Shown: positions 30,943 through 40,056, counted from the stretch's first letter. The stretch: 64,000 nt of DNA from Halochromatium salexigens (GCF_016653295.1 NZ_NHSF01000008.1:43124-107123), one strand, 5' to 3'. Program-made: numbers and translations. The notes: generated by a model from the sequence alone, not told the origin.

Positions 30943-31955
30943 ACGCGCAACGACCGCAACCTGACCCGCAAGCAATATCAGCTGAGCTGTCCGCCTTGAC
31001 TGTTCAATCAGTCGCCGCAGGCATCCGTCGACGCGTGCTCGAACACACGCTACGCAACAATGGCGGCTATCTCAGCCAGGCCTGCTCCGCCGCCGAGATC
31101 CTCGCGACCCTCTTCCTGCGGGTGATGCAATTAGGACCCAGCACAGCCCCACTGATACCCAGGCCCTTCGCCGGCGTTCCCTCACAGAACAACCCAGCGG
31201 CCTTGACCGGTGCCGGCTACAACGGACCACGCGCGCCCGATCTCGACCGTTTCATCTTCTCACCGGTGCATTACGCGCTGGTCCTGTACGCGCTGCTGAT
31301 CGAACTCGGCCGACTCGGCCCAGATGCGCTGGAGCGCTTCAACACCGATGGCAGCACGGTCGAGCTGATCGGCGCCGAGCATTCACCCGGCCACGAGGTC
31401 ACCGCCGGCTCACTTGGCCAGGCCCTGAGCCAGGCTGGCGGCATCGCGCTAGCACGGCGGCTGCGCGGTGAGTCCGGGCGGGTTTGGGTCTTCATGTCCG
31501 ATGGTGAGTTTCAGGAAGGTCAGACCTGGGAGGCCTTTGCCGCCCTCGCCCATCATCATATCGGCAATCTCGGCGTCTACATCGACGCCAATGCTCAGCA
31601 ATGCGACGGTGCCATGGCCGATGTCATGACCATCGAGCCGCTTGCCGATCGGCTGCGGGCGTTCGGCGCCGAGGTGCATGAGGTCGATGGCCATGATGCC
31701 GAGGCCTTGGCTAAACCCGCCCTCGCGCGCGAAAACACAGTCATTCGCGAGCGTCACGATACAGCCGGGCAGCAGGACCCAACGCCTGCAGCGATCGACC
31801 GCCCGCTAGTTGTCATCGCCCGCACCGACACTTGCCGAGGCATCGATCTACTGCGCGAACGTGCGCCGAAATTGCACTATCTTCGCTTCAAATCGCCGAA
31901 CGAGCAGGATGCCTACGAAGACTTGCTCGAGCATTGGCAGGATCTCGCGTCATGA
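30939..31955 (+). CDS. Transketolase, N-terminal (ThDP-binding) subunit
   Basis: 338 residues covering the pyrophosphate domain of transketolase. It shows the family start VQSVAAGIRRRVLEHTLRNN, GGYLSQACSAAEILATLF, GHEVTAGSLGQALSQAGGIA and MSDGEFQEGQTWEAFAALAH with IDANAQQCDG, the ThDP-Mg motif in which the first Gly of GDG is Ser. The C-terminal about 90 residues are less conserved. It overlaps both neighbours by 4 bp (ATGA), the C-terminal subunit being the next gene. Natural substrate is unknown; split transketolases occur in sugar-degradation and other operons. Confidence 0.85.
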   Translation: MNAQRPQPDPQAISAELSALTVQSVAAGIRRRVLEHTLRNNGGYLSQACSAAEILATLFLRVMQLGPSTAPLIPRPFAGVPSQNNPAALTGAGYNGPRAPDLDRFIFSPVHYALVLYALLIELGRLGPDALERFNTDGSTVELIGAEHSPGHEVTAGSLGQALSQAGGIALARRLRGESGRVWVFMSDGEFQEGQTWEAFAALAHHHIGNLGVYIDANAQQCDGAMADVMTIEPLADRLRAFGAEVHEVDGHDAEALAKPALARENTVIRERHDTAGQQDPTPAAIDRPLVVIARTDTCRGIDLLRERAPKLHYLRFKSPNEQDAYEDLLEHWQDLAS

Positions 31956-32986
31956 TCGAACTGGTCACCCGTCCGCATCGATCCAATCTGCTCCGTTGGG
32001 CGGCCAAGCGTTCCGAGGTGTTGGTGCTCGGCGCCGATCTCACCGCCTCTTGCGAGGCCGATGGCTTCCGCGACCAGTTTCCCGAGCGCTTCTTCTCGTT
32101 CGGCATGGCCGAGCAGAATATGCTCGGCTTCGCCGCCGGGCTGGCACGCGAAGGCTTCTTTCCCTACATCCATACCTTCTCGGTCTTCATCACCCGCCGC
32201 CCGTTCGATCAACTGGCGATGAGCATCGCCTATCCGAACCTGCCGGTGCGCCTCATCGGCTTCCTGCCCGGTCTCACCACCCCGGGAGGCGTCACTCATC
32301 AGGCCATCGACGACATCGCCCTAATGCGCGCGCTGCCGAACATGACGGTGCTTGAGGCGGGCGACGCGACCGAGGTCGAATCCATGCTCGATGCAGCCCA
32401 GGCCATCGAGGGACCGGTCTATGTGCGCCAACTCCGCGGCGAGGTGCCCAGGCTGTTCCCGTCCGAGCAGCCACTGCGCTTCGGGCGGGCGCGGCTGCTC
32501 GGCAGCGGTACCGATCTGGCGGTCATCAGCGCCGGTATCTGCACAGAAGAGGCCCTTAGCGCCGTTGCCGCACTCCGCAGCCGGGGTGTCGCCACCAGCC
32601 ATCTGCACGTCTCGACGCTCAAGCCCTTCGATGATCCACGTCTGCTCGAGCAAATCGCCAACGCCCGCTATGGCGCGATCACGATCGAGAATCACAGCAT
32701 CATCGGTGGCCTAGGCAGTGCGCTCGCCGAACAGCTCGCCGAACAAGGGATCGGCAGGCGGTTAATTCGACTCGGGCTGCGCGATACCTATGCCCATGGC
32801 GCCAGCAAGCCCTACCTGATGCGAGAATACGGGCTCGATGCAAGGGCGCTGGTGCATGCCGCCGAGACCCTGATTGACGCATCGCTCGGGATCGATGACG
32901 CGGTCTTGGCCGAGCATGCAGCCGCAGTTCGAGGCGCGGCCCAGAGGGAGACCCTAGCCAAGGCCGACAAGACCGAGGATCTCTAG
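31952..32986 (+). CDS. Transketolase, C-terminal subunit
   Basis: 344 residues with the pyrimidine domain (RFFSFGMAEQNMLGFAAGLA, in which E is the catalytic glutamate that activates ThDP; FPYIHTFSVFITRRPFDQLA) and the C-terminal transketolase domain (GSGTDLAVISAGICTEEALS, HVSTLKPFDDPRLLEQIANA, AITIENHSIIGGLGSALAEQ). The start at 31952 is inside the stop of the N-terminal subunit. The last about 40 residues are Ala/charged and lack family similarity. Together with the two preceding genes it forms one coupled operon. Confidence 0.87.
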   Translation: MIELVTRPHRSNLLRWAAKRSEVLVLGADLTASCEADGFRDQFPERFFSFGMAEQNMLGFAAGLAREGFFPYIHTFSVFITRRPFDQLAMSIAYPNLPVRLIGFLPGLTTPGGVTHQAIDDIALMRALPNMTVLEAGDATEVESMLDAAQAIEGPVYVRQLRGEVPRLFPSEQPLRFGRARLLGSGTDLAVISAGICTEEALSAVAALRSRGVATSHLHVSTLKPFDDPRLLEQIANARYGAITIENHSIIGGLGSALAEQLAEQGIGRRLIRLGLRDTYAHGASKPYLMREYGLDARALVHAAETLIDASLGIDDAVLAEHAAAVRGAAQRETLAKADKTEDL

Positions 32987-33015
32987 GTGCTCAATCCGGG
33001 CCCATCACCGGCTTG

Positions 33016-33062
33016 CGTGAGCGGAAGTATCGCCTCAGGTCGCCGCGCATGGACCGCTCACG
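33016..33062. repeat. Perfect 9-bp inverted repeat between convergent genes
   Basis: CGTGAGCGG (33016-33024) and CCGCTCACG (33054-33062) are separated by 29 bp in the gap between the convergent transketolase and Hsp70 genes. No T-run follows on either strand, so a classical terminator is not evident; it may still form a hairpin in both transcripts. Confidence 0.4.
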
Positions 33063-33143
33063 AATATCCCGCTCGCAGCAGATTCAGGCCATGGGTCGCC
33101 CCATGATGCCAAGACCGATGAATTCCAAAACGATCGGATCCGC

Positions 33144-35015
33144 TTAACCACCAGCGCCATTGCTGTTGGAGCCGCGCGTGTTGAACGACACCTTCCAATC
33201 CGAGGCCTCGCCGTCGGCTTTGACGTTGGTCGGGATCGCGGTCAGCTCCAAGGTGCCGACCTCGGACACCTCGGCCTGCAGCCGCACCGGGACAACCTCG
33301 CTGCGCTTGAGCTTGTCGGCGGGCAGACTGGTCTGGATCTCCTCCATCTCCTCGAGTTCATCCTCGGACCACTCTTCGAGCAGATCGCCGACCTGATCCT
33401 CGCGCCGGACGCTGGAGCCGAAGAAGCGGAAGCGCACCGGCTCACCGACCACCAGCCCGAACTCCTGCGGCGGCACCACCGGCGCGCTGCCCTCCTCGAG
33501 GCCGAACGGCACCACGCAGAGCGCGTGCAGCTCGGGCTCCATGCCGGGAATCGCCGGCATGCTGCGCTCGATGCCGACATAGTACGAATGCGAGGTGCCG
33601 CCCCGGATGCGCACGCCGCCATGATTGCGTGCGTAGGCATAGAAGGCCGCGCCGCGCGCCACGGCCAGATCCATGTCATGCGCCGCGAGCAACCGGGCGG
33701 GGGGCGCATCCTCGCCGGCCAGCCACTGATTGAGCACCTGCAGCACCCGATCGCGCAAGACCTGGGCGTTGAAGACACCGCCGTTGAAGAGCACGGCGGT
33801 GGGGTGCAGGAAGCTCGCCCAATGGGCATGCTCGACGAACCCCTCGAGGTCTTCGGTCGCGCCCGCCTGCTTGCCGAGGAAGGCCGCCAGATGGCGCGTC
33901 ACCGCCGGGTCTTGCGCGAACGGCAGGCCGACCTTGGTCAGTGCCCCGCGCGCGCGCTGGGCCGGGCGCTCGTCGACCGAGACCTCGGGGAAGAAGCCAT
34001 TGATCAGCGTGGTGGTGACCTCGTCGTGGGTCAGCTCGGTGCGAATCGAGCCGCCGATCAGCTTGGCACCCCGGCTCGGCACCACGATCGGATAAGATGC
34101 CAGCTCGGCATCGGCCAGCAGCGCCTCCTTGGCCTGACGACAGCCGTGGGTCAGCGCCTGCAGCTGCCATCGATCCAGCTCGACGCCGTTCTTCTTCAGC
34201 TTTTGCTTCACCACATGGGCCAGGGTCAGGTCCATGTTGTCGCCGCCGAGCAGGATGTGCTCACCGACCGCGACCCGGGTCAGCTCCAGCGCGCCGGCCT
34301 GCTCGGTGACCGCGATGAGCGAGAAGTCCGAGGTGCCACCGCCGACATCGACCACCAGGATGATGTCACCGACCTTCACATCATGGCGCCAGCGCCCGAG
34401 GCTATCGTTGACCCAACTGTAGAGCGCGGCCTGCGGCTCCTCGAGCAGCACCAGATGTTCGATGCCGACGGCCTTCGCGGCCTCGGCGGTGAGTTCGCGC
34501 GCGGCCGGATCGAACGAGGCCGGGACGGTGACGGTGACCTCCTGCTCCTCGAGCGGATCATAGGGATGGGCGCCGTTCCAGGCCTCGCGCAGATGCGTGA
34601 GATAGAGCATGCTGGCCTCGAACGGCGACAGCTGTGGCACCTCGGCCGGAACCTCGGGGGGCAGGATCGGCGCCTTGCGATCGACATCCGGGTGACAGAG
34701 CCAGCTCTTGGCGCTCGCCACCAGCCGAATCGGCGTGGTCAGCCCTTGCCGACGCGCATGCTCGCCGATGACGCGCGTCGGATCGCCGCCCCAGGGCAGG
34801 GTCAAATCACCCTGTTTGTGCTCGTCCGGGTGCGGCAGGTAGAGAAACGACGGCAGCAGCGGACGCTCCTCGACCGAGCCCGCCGCCGTCAGCTGCGGGA
34901 TCTTCAGGATGCGCTGTTCGACTTCCTCGCCCTCGCATTTTGCCGTCTCCACATAGGAGAGCGCCGAGTGCGTGGTTCCCAGATCGATGCCAATGGCATA
35001 ACGCGCGGCATTCAC
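33144..35015 (-). CDS. Hsp70-family protein (DnaK-like, paired with DUF2760)
   Basis: 623-residue ATPase of the actin-like fold: MNAARYAIGIDLGTTHSALS (phosphate 1), EVTVTVPASFDPAARELTAE (strand region TVPASF), VLLEEPQAALYSW, DIILVVDVGGGTSDFSLIAV (phosphate 2) and AVGEHILLGGDNMDLTLAHV. The C-terminal part contains a substrate-binding-like beta domain (SHSYYVGIERSMPAI, VRFRFFGSSVRREDQVGDLL) but not the canonical DnaK lid, so it is not DnaK itself. It overlaps the DUF2760 gene by 4 bp, a common pairing, suggesting a chaperone-like module with a dedicated cofactor. Confidence 0.86.
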   Translation of the reverse strand: MNAARYAIGIDLGTTHSALSYVETAKCEGEEVEQRILKIPQLTAAGSVEERPLLPSFLYLPHPDEHKQGDLTLPWGGDPTRVIGEHARRQGLTTPIRLVASAKSWLCHPDVDRKAPILPPEVPAEVPQLSPFEASMLYLTHLREAWNGAHPYDPLEEQEVTVTVPASFDPAARELTAEAAKAVGIEHLVLLEEPQAALYSWVNDSLGRWRHDVKVGDIILVVDVGGGTSDFSLIAVTEQAGALELTRVAVGEHILLGGDNMDLTLAHVVKQKLKKNGVELDRWQLQALTHGCRQAKEALLADAELASYPIVVPSRGAKLIGGSIRTELTHDEVTTTLINGFFPEVSVDERPAQRARGALTKVGLPFAQDPAVTRHLAAFLGKQAGATEDLEGFVEHAHWASFLHPTAVLFNGGVFNAQVLRDRVLQVLNQWLAGEDAPPARLLAAHDMDLAVARGAAFYAYARNHGGVRIRGGTSHSYYVGIERSMPAIPGMEPELHALCVVPFGLEEGSAPVVPPQEFGLVVGEPVRFRFFGSSVRREDQVGDLLEEWSEDELEEMEEIQTSLPADKLKRSEVVPVRLQAEVSEVGTLELTAIPTNVKADGEASDWKVSFNTRGSNSNGAGG

Positions 35016-35740
35016 AGCTCCACCTCCGCCGGTGCTAGGATTCGGACATCACGACTGCTCGCCACCCGTGGCAGATGCACCTCGAGCGCACGCCAACCCC
35101 GGTGCACCAGCGCACCGGTGAACGGCGGCTCGCCGATAACTTGGCCGGTGGGGCGCTCGGCGGCGGGATCGAAGCCCTTGTTCAGGGTCACCTGAGTGCC
35201 CTCGGGCTCGTCGCGCACGGGCGCGATACTGAGGTGGTCCTCGAGCACGCGCTGGCAGCCGTCGTGCACCACCCGCGCCGCCGCGCCGACCTCCTGATCC
35301 GAGTAGCCGGACACCTCCTCTTGGAGAAAATCGAGGAACCGTCCTTCCTTTTGCAATAGCGACAGCAGCACCAGCGCCGAGTCCGGGCCGGATTCCTGCA
35401 GCACCGCAGCCGGGGCTGGCGGCGTCTTCGCGGACGAGGGACTGGAGGCAGCGTTGATGTAAAAATCCGTCAGGCGTTGCGCATCATCGGCACTGACCAT
35501 GGCCCGAGCGAAGCTATAGGAGGCGATCGGTAGCCGCTTCAGCACAATCCAGGTCTCACGCGCGGCGATACCGAGCCAGTAACGCGCCAGTTTCCAGCCA
35601 GCGGCAGCGAGTCGCTTAAGTGCGCGCGCAGCGATACCCAGCCAATACATTGCCAGCTTCCAGCCAGCGGCGGAAAGTCGCTTGACTGCCTGCAACAGCG
35701 GTTGCAGCCGCTGCCACAGCGACGGCTTCTCATCAGTCAT
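35012..35740 (-). CDS. DUF2760 protein with an N-terminal 22-residue tandem repeat
   Basis: 242 residues. Start MTDEKPSLWQRLQPLLQAVK at 35740 (GAGGA 9 bp upstream). Residues 20-63 are two near-identical 22-residue units (RLSAAGWKLAMYWLGIAAR and RLAAAGWKLARYWLGIAAR cores). The C-terminal half holds the DUF2760 domain: SALVLLSLLQKEGRFLDFLQ, EEVSGYSDQEVGAAARVVHD, AERPTGQVIGEPPFTGALVH and RGWRALEVHLPRVA. Function unknown; consistently linked to Hsp70-like proteins. The amphipathic repeat could tether the protein to a membrane or partner. Confidence 0.82.
   Translation of the reverse strand: MTDEKPSLWQRLQPLLQAVKRLSAAGWKLAMYWLGIAARALKRLAAAGWKLARYWLGIAARETWIVLKRLPIASYSFARAMVSADDAQRLTDFYINAASSPSSAKTPPAPAAVLQESGPDSALVLLSLLQKEGRFLDFLQEEVSGYSDQEVGAAARVVHDGCQRVLEDHLSIAPVRDEPEGTQVTLNKGFDPAAERPTGQVIGEPPFTGALVHRGWRALEVHLPRVASSRDVRILAPAEVEL
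35552..35683 (-). repeat. 66-bp tandem duplication within the DUF2760 gene
   Basis: Two in-frame 66-bp units encode residues 20-41 and 42-63 of the DUF2760 protein. The protein copies differ at only a few sites (Ser/Ala, Met/Arg, and the last residues), which implies a recent duplication. Confidence 0.75.
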
Positions 35741-35880
35741 CTGAACGGTCCTCTTCTCGGGCGTTGTGGTCATGCTTGATCAGCGCAACATAGTACCGCG
35801 CCGGCTTGATGCACATCATCCACAATGGCTCGGAATAGGTCCATCAGCTGGCACACTCCTGGCTACCCGCTTGATCCCTC

Positions 35881-36147
35881 ATGACCAAAGACAGACGCAA
35901 GCATACGCCCATGGTGGCGAATACCGAGGAGCGCGGCGAGATGATCGCCGTGGCCGCCTACTACCTGGCCGAGCACCGTGGCTTCACCGCAGGAAGCGCC
36001 ATCGAGGACTGGCTCGAGGCCGAGCAGCAGATCGACCGCATGCTTGAGACCATTCGCCAGCAGGGCATCTCGCGCCTGCGGTTCGAGCGAGCCGGGCTGC
36101 GCAATGCGCTGCGGCTCTGGGACTCGGGCCAAGCGAACAACCGCTGA
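35881..36147 (+). CDS. DUF2934 domain protein
   Basis: 88-residue protein with a single DUF2934 domain: ERGEMIAVAAYYLAEHRGFT and AIEDWLEAEQQIDRML. The pattern R..I...AY.lAE.RGf..G....DWleAe.qid is the family signature. A second protein with the same domain sits at 57512-58090. Function unknown. It is divergent from the DUF2760 gene by about 140 bp. Confidence 0.78.
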   Translation: MTKDRRKHTPMVANTEERGEMIAVAAYYLAEHRGFTAGSAIEDWLEAEQQIDRMLETIRQQGISRLRFERAGLRNALRLWDSGQANNR

Positions 36148-36395
36148 GCACGGCAGCAACAACGAAAGCGCGACCATGGAAGCATCAGACCGACGGTCGC
36201 AACCTCACGCGTAAGATCCTACTCGGCGACTTGGCAATGATCACGGCGATACCGTAGTATCCGCGACTGGACGACAAATGATAACGGGGCTGCTTCCGCG
36301 CAAGACCAGCTCCCCAGGCCGAGACCGAGGCGGTCACTGCGTCAACCGCTCGCGTCCACAGGCTGTTCGATTACCACTAGCTCGCGAGGGTTCAC

Positions 36396-36968
36396 ATGCC
36401 TACCCCAAAACGGCAAGACGAGGCGAAGCCCAAACAGCGCGGACGGCGCATTGGAATCCTGCTCGTCAGCGTCCTCTTTCTTGCCGGCATCGGCTTCACG
36501 GCACTCTTCAATACTGGACTCGCCTACACCAACGAGATGGAGTTCTGCGTCTCCTGCCACACGATGCAGACGGTCTACGAGGAGTACCAGGAGAGCCTGC
36601 ACTTTCGCAATCAGTCCGGGGTCCAGGCAACCTGCTCGGATTGCCATGTGCCAAAACCGTTTATCCCCAAGCTCGTCACCAAAATCATCGCCGCCAAGGA
36701 TGTCTACCACGAGATCCTCGGCACCATCGACACCGAGGAGAAGTTTGAGGCTCACCGCTGGGACATGGCCTCGCGGGTGTGGGCGAAGATGGAGCGCACC
36801 GACTCACGCGAGTGTCGCGCTTGCCACAAGTTCAACAGTATGGACCTCTCCGAGCAGGGCCGCACGGCGCGCCGGCGTCATGCCAGCGCCGAGGAACGCG
36901 GCCAAACCTGCATCGAGTGCCACAAGGGCATCGTCCATTACCAACCGCTCAAACCACGTGATGACTGA
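36396..36968 (+). CDS. NapC/NirT-family tetraheme cytochrome c
   Basis: 190-residue membrane-anchored c-type cytochrome. One N-terminal transmembrane segment (IGILLVSVLFLAGIGFTALF) is followed by four CxxCH haem sites: CVSCH (about residue 51), CSDCH (about 80), CRACH (about 142) and CIECH (about 170). The motifs NEMEFCVSCHTMQTVYEEYQ and SVYH-like helices are typical of NapC/NirT/NrfH quinol dehydrogenases, which oxidise quinol and pass electrons to periplasmic partners. Here the partner is not a nitrate reductase but, by neighbourhood, fccAB. Direction of electron flow is unknown. The 248-bp gap at 36148-36395 shows no gene. Confidence 0.9.
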   Translation: MPTPKRQDEAKPKQRGRRIGILLVSVLFLAGIGFTALFNTGLAYTNEMEFCVSCHTMQTVYEEYQESLHFRNQSGVQATCSDCHVPKPFIPKLVTKIIAAKDVYHEILGTIDTEEKFEAHRWDMASRVWAKMERTDSRECRACHKFNSMDLSEQGRTARRRHASAEERGQTCIECHKGIVHYQPLKPRDD

Positions 36969-37018
36969 AGATGTCGGGGCTGGCGCCCGCCGCCGCGATC
37001 CAGCAAGGGGACCCCACC

Positions 37019-37963
37019 ATGTTGACCAGGCTCGCTTACGCATTTGTCATCATTGCCGCCTTGCAGGTCGCGGCGCCCACCTTCGCAGATACCGACGAAC
37101 TTGATCGCGAGCTGCGGCTAGCGGCGATGATCGGCGATACCGAGGCGATCTCCGATCTGCTCGATCAGGGCGCCGACCTGAACGCCAGCAGCACCTTCGG
37201 CAAGACCGCGCTGATGATGGCGGTCGAGGGTGGCAATCTGGAGACCGTTGCCCTCCTCCTCTCGCGTGGCGCGGACGTCAATGCGCGAACTGTCGCTGGC
37301 TGCACCGCCCTGACCTTCGCGGCCGAGAACGGCCATTCCGGCATCAGCGCGCTGCTCATCGAGCGCGGCGCCCATGTGCACGACCGTACCCGCGCCGGCT
37401 GGGATGCGCTGATGATCAGTGCCCGCTACGGTCTGAACGACATCGTCGAGCAGCTCCTCTATCGTGGCGCCGACCCCAAGGCTGCGGACAAGGATGGGCG
37501 CTCCGCGCTAATGCAGGCGGCTGCAAAGGGCCATCCAGAGACCGTCTCGTTGCTCGCACGCCAGGGCGCCGATGTCGACGGGCGTGATGACGAGGGCGCG
37601 ACGGCCCTGATCATCGCGGCCGATAACGGTCATTTAGAGGTCGTTAAGACCCTGCTCGAGCTGAATGCGGATATCAATGCCCGCGATGACGTCGGCGCTA
37701 CGGCGCTGATGTGGGCAGTGAGTCACGGCTTCAGCGAGATTGCAACGACGTTACTGCAACAGGGCGCCGACCCAAACCTGCAGGATAACAACGGCATGAC
37801 GGCGCTGATGGAGGCCGTCAACAGTCAGCACAACGAGATGATTAGCCCGCTGCTCGAGCATCAGGCCAATCCAGCGCTCACCGACACCCAGGGGCATACC
37901 GCCGCCGACCTCGCGCGTGCTACCGACAATACTGAGGCAATCGACTTCATGAGGCAGCCCTAG
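37019..37963 (+). CDS. Secreted ankyrin-repeat protein
   Basis: 314 residues with a signal peptide (LAYAFVIIAALQVAAPTFAD) and about eight ankyrin repeats of 33 residues. Each carries a G.TALM.A...G....V..LL..GAD-type helix-turn-helix, for example GKTALMMAVEGGNLETVALL and GATALIIAADNGHLEVVKTL. It has no catalytic domain, and is likely a periplasmic protein-interaction scaffold. It lies 50 bp downstream of the tetraheme cytochrome and 111 bp upstream of fccA. The start at 37019 is preceded by AAGGGG. Confidence 0.88.
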   Translation: MLTRLAYAFVIIAALQVAAPTFADTDELDRELRLAAMIGDTEAISDLLDQGADLNASSTFGKTALMMAVEGGNLETVALLLSRGADVNARTVAGCTALTFAAENGHSGISALLIERGAHVHDRTRAGWDALMISARYGLNDIVEQLLYRGADPKAADKDGRSALMQAAAKGHPETVSLLARQGADVDGRDDEGATALIIAADNGHLEVVKTLLELNADINARDDVGATALMWAVSHGFSEIATTLLQQGADPNLQDNNGMTALMEAVNSQHNEMISPLLEHQANPALTDTQGHTAADLARATDNTEAIDFMRQP

Positions 37964-38074
37964 CGCTCGCCTCGACCCGATGCGCGAGACAGGGCAACCA
38001 ACAGTCCTGTTTCCGCATATCAGGACGGAGAACCACTCCGCGCCTACGCTCGCACAATCCCCATAGGAGGAAGC

Positions 38075-38695
38075 ATGGCCAAACACTCATTAAAACTGGC
38101 TCTTGCAGGCGGGGCGCTTGCCCTCGGCCTGTCGTCCGGTGCCCATAGCGAAGAGATCGCCAGTGGCAAGATGCTGGTCGATACCTGCGCTGGTTGCCAC
38201 GGCACCCATGGCAACAGCGTTGGTCCGGCCTCGCCGAGTATTGCCGGTATGGACCCATTGGTGTTCTCCGACATGATGTTCGCCTTCCAGGAGGACGACA
38301 CCTACTCGACCATCATGGGCCGTATTGCGCGCGGCTACAGCGAGGACGAGATCGAACGCATGGGCGTATACCTCAAGACGCAGCCGTTCGAACCGGTCGA
38401 GCAACCCTACGACGAATCGCTCGTCGCCGATGGCGATGCCTACCACGAGAAATTCTGCTCCAACTGCCACGAAGAAGGCGGCAAGGCGCTCGCCGATGTC
38501 GAGGACTACATCATCCTCGCCGGCCAGTGGACCCCGTACCTCAAGTACGCCATGTCAGACTTCCGCGAAGACCGCCGGATGCTGCCAAAGAAGATGGGCC
38601 GCAAGCTCGATAAGATGCTTGAAGATCACGGCGAGGAGTCACTCGATGCCGTCTACGCCTACTACGCCAGCCAGCAAGACTACAAACAGGAGTGA
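38075..38695 (+). CDS. fccA: Flavocytochrome c sulfide dehydrogenase, diheme cytochrome subunit
   Basis: Periplasmic diheme cytochrome of 206 residues; it accepts electrons from the FAD subunit during sulfide oxidation. Signal peptide: MAKHSLKLALAGGALALGLS ending AHS|EE. Haem sites are CAGCH (about residue 38) and CSNCH (about 129) in two class I cytochrome domains, the FccA layout, with the methionine-containing loops GMDPLVFSDMMFAF and YAMSDFREDRRMLPKKM. AGGAGG precedes the ATG by about 5 bp. It is followed by fccB after 6 bp. Confidence 0.92.
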   Translation: MAKHSLKLALAGGALALGLSSGAHSEEIASGKMLVDTCAGCHGTHGNSVGPASPSIAGMDPLVFSDMMFAFQEDDTYSTIMGRIARGYSEDEIERMGVYLKTQPFEPVEQPYDESLVADGDAYHEKFCSNCHEEGGKALADVEDYIILAGQWTPYLKYAMSDFREDRRMLPKKMGRKLDKMLEDHGEESLDAVYAYYASQQDYKQE

Positions 38696-38701
38696 GTGCA
38701 G

Positions 38702-39994
38702 ATGACCATGAATCGACGTGATTTCGTCAAGACCACCGGAGCCGTTGCGGCGGTTAGTGCATTCGGGTTCCCGCACATCGCCCGCGCCCAGGGCAAGAAG
38801 GTGGTCGTCGTCGGGGGCGGCACCGGCGGCGCCACCGCAGCCAAGTACATCAAGATGGCCGACGAGCGCATCGATGTGACCATCGTCGAGCCGAACAAGG
38901 CATATTACACCTGCTACATGAGCAACGAGGTGCTGAGCGGCGCCCGTCAGATCGAGTCGATCCGCCACGGCTACGACGACTTGAAGTCGATGGGCATCAA
39001 CCTCGTGTTCGAGAAGGCCACAGCCATCGACCCCGAGAAGAAGGTGGTCAAGACCGAGGGCGGGCAGGAGCTGGCCTATGATCGCGCCGTGGTCGCACCC
39101 GGCGTCTCGATGCTCTATGACAAGATCGAGGGCTATAGCGAGGAGGTCGCCGAGAAGATGCCGCATGCCTGGAAGGCCGGCGAGCAGACCAAGATCTTGC
39201 GCGGCCAGCTCGAGGCCATGGACGATGGGGGCGTGGTCGTGATTGCCGCACCACAGAACCCATTCCGCTGTCCCCCCGGCCCTTACGAACGCGCGAGCCA
39301 GATCGCGATGTACCTGCAAGCGGAGAAGCCGAAGTCGAAGGTCATCATCCTCGACAACAAGCAGAAATTCTCCAAGCAGGGACTGTTCACACAGGGTTGG
39401 GAACGCCTCTATGGGTTTGGTACCGAGGACAGCTTGATCGAATGGCAGCCTGGCCCCGACGCCGGGGTCAATCGGGTCGACCCCGAGACAATGACGCTCT
39501 ATACCAACTTCGACGAAGTCAAGGCGGATGTCGCCAATGTGATCCCGCCGCAGGCGGCCGGGCAGATCGCGCTCGATGCGGGGCTTGCCGACGACAGCGG
39601 TTGGTGCCCAGTGGACAAGAAGACCTTCGAGTCGACCTTGCACAAGGGCATTCATGTCATCGGCGATGCTTGTATCGCGACGGCGATGCCAAAGTCTGGC
39701 TACTCGGCGAATAGTCAAGGCAAGGTCGCCGCTACAGCGATCATCGCCATGCTCAATGACGAGGAGCCCGGCATCCCGGCCTATGTCAATACCTGCTATT
39801 CGATCATCGGCAAGGACTATGGCATTTCGGTGGCCGCGGTCTATCGTCTGAGCGAGGATGGGTCGACCATCGCTAGCGTCGAAGGTTCTGGTGGCTTAAC
39901 ACCCTCCGACGCGCCGGATTTCGCACTCAAACGCGAGGTCCAGTACGCCTACAGTTGGTACAACAACATCGTCGCCGATACCTTCGGCAGCTAA
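38702..39994 (+). CDS. fccB: Flavocytochrome c sulfide dehydrogenase, flavoprotein subunit
   Basis: FAD subunit that oxidises sulfide in the periplasm. 430 residues with a twin-arginine signal ([20 protein letters not shown]) ending around ARA-Q at residues 29-30. Then come a Rossmann FAD site [20 protein letters not shown] and, at residue 71, the Cys in [14 protein letters not shown]. This is Cys42 of the mature protein if cleaved after Ala29, the known covalent FAD attachment site of the Allochromatium enzyme. [16 protein letters not shown] contains one redox cysteine. CAGGAG lies 9 bp before the ATG at 38702. Confidence 0.95.
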   Translation: MTMNRRDFVKTTGAVAAVSAFGFPHIARAQGKKVVVVGGGTGGATAAKYIKMADERIDVTIVEPNKAYYTCYMSNEVLSGARQIESIRHGYDDLKSMGINLVFEKATAIDPEKKVVKTEGGQELAYDRAVVAPGVSMLYDKIEGYSEEVAEKMPHAWKAGEQTKILRGQLEAMDDGGVVVIAAPQNPFRCPPGPYERASQIAMYLQAEKPKSKVIILDNKQKFSKQGLFTQGWERLYGFGTEDSLIEWQPGPDAGVNRVDPETMTLYTNFDEVKADVANVIPPQAAGQIALDAGLADDSGWCPVDKKTFESTLHKGIHVIGDACIATAMPKSGYSANSQGKVAATAIIAMLNDEEPGIPAYVNTCYSIIGKDYGISVAAVYRLSEDGSTIASVEGSGGLTPSDAPDFALKREVQYAYSWYNNIVADTFGS

Positions 39995-40022
39995 GGTTCG
40001 CAGGGGCGTAGACGCTTCAATC

Positions 40023-40053
40023 AGGGATCAGGGGACTGAGGGCCCTGATCCCT
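40023..40053 (+). terminator. 11-bp perfect hairpin after fccB
   Basis: AGGGATCAGGG (40023-40033) and CCCTGATCCCT (40043-40053) form an 11-bp perfect stem with a 9-nt loop, 28 bp after the fccB stop. No T-run follows, so it may act as a transcript-end stabiliser or factor-assisted terminator. Confidence 0.5.
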
Positions 40054-40056
40054 CAT

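Noticed and set aside
33525..35195. Open frame of 556 codons opposite the Hsp70-like gene
   Set aside because: Antisense shadow with low-quality composition.
37019..37963. Regular 99-bp periodicity considered as a DNA repeat array
   Set aside because: It reflects ankyrin repeats at the protein level; the DNA units are diverged.
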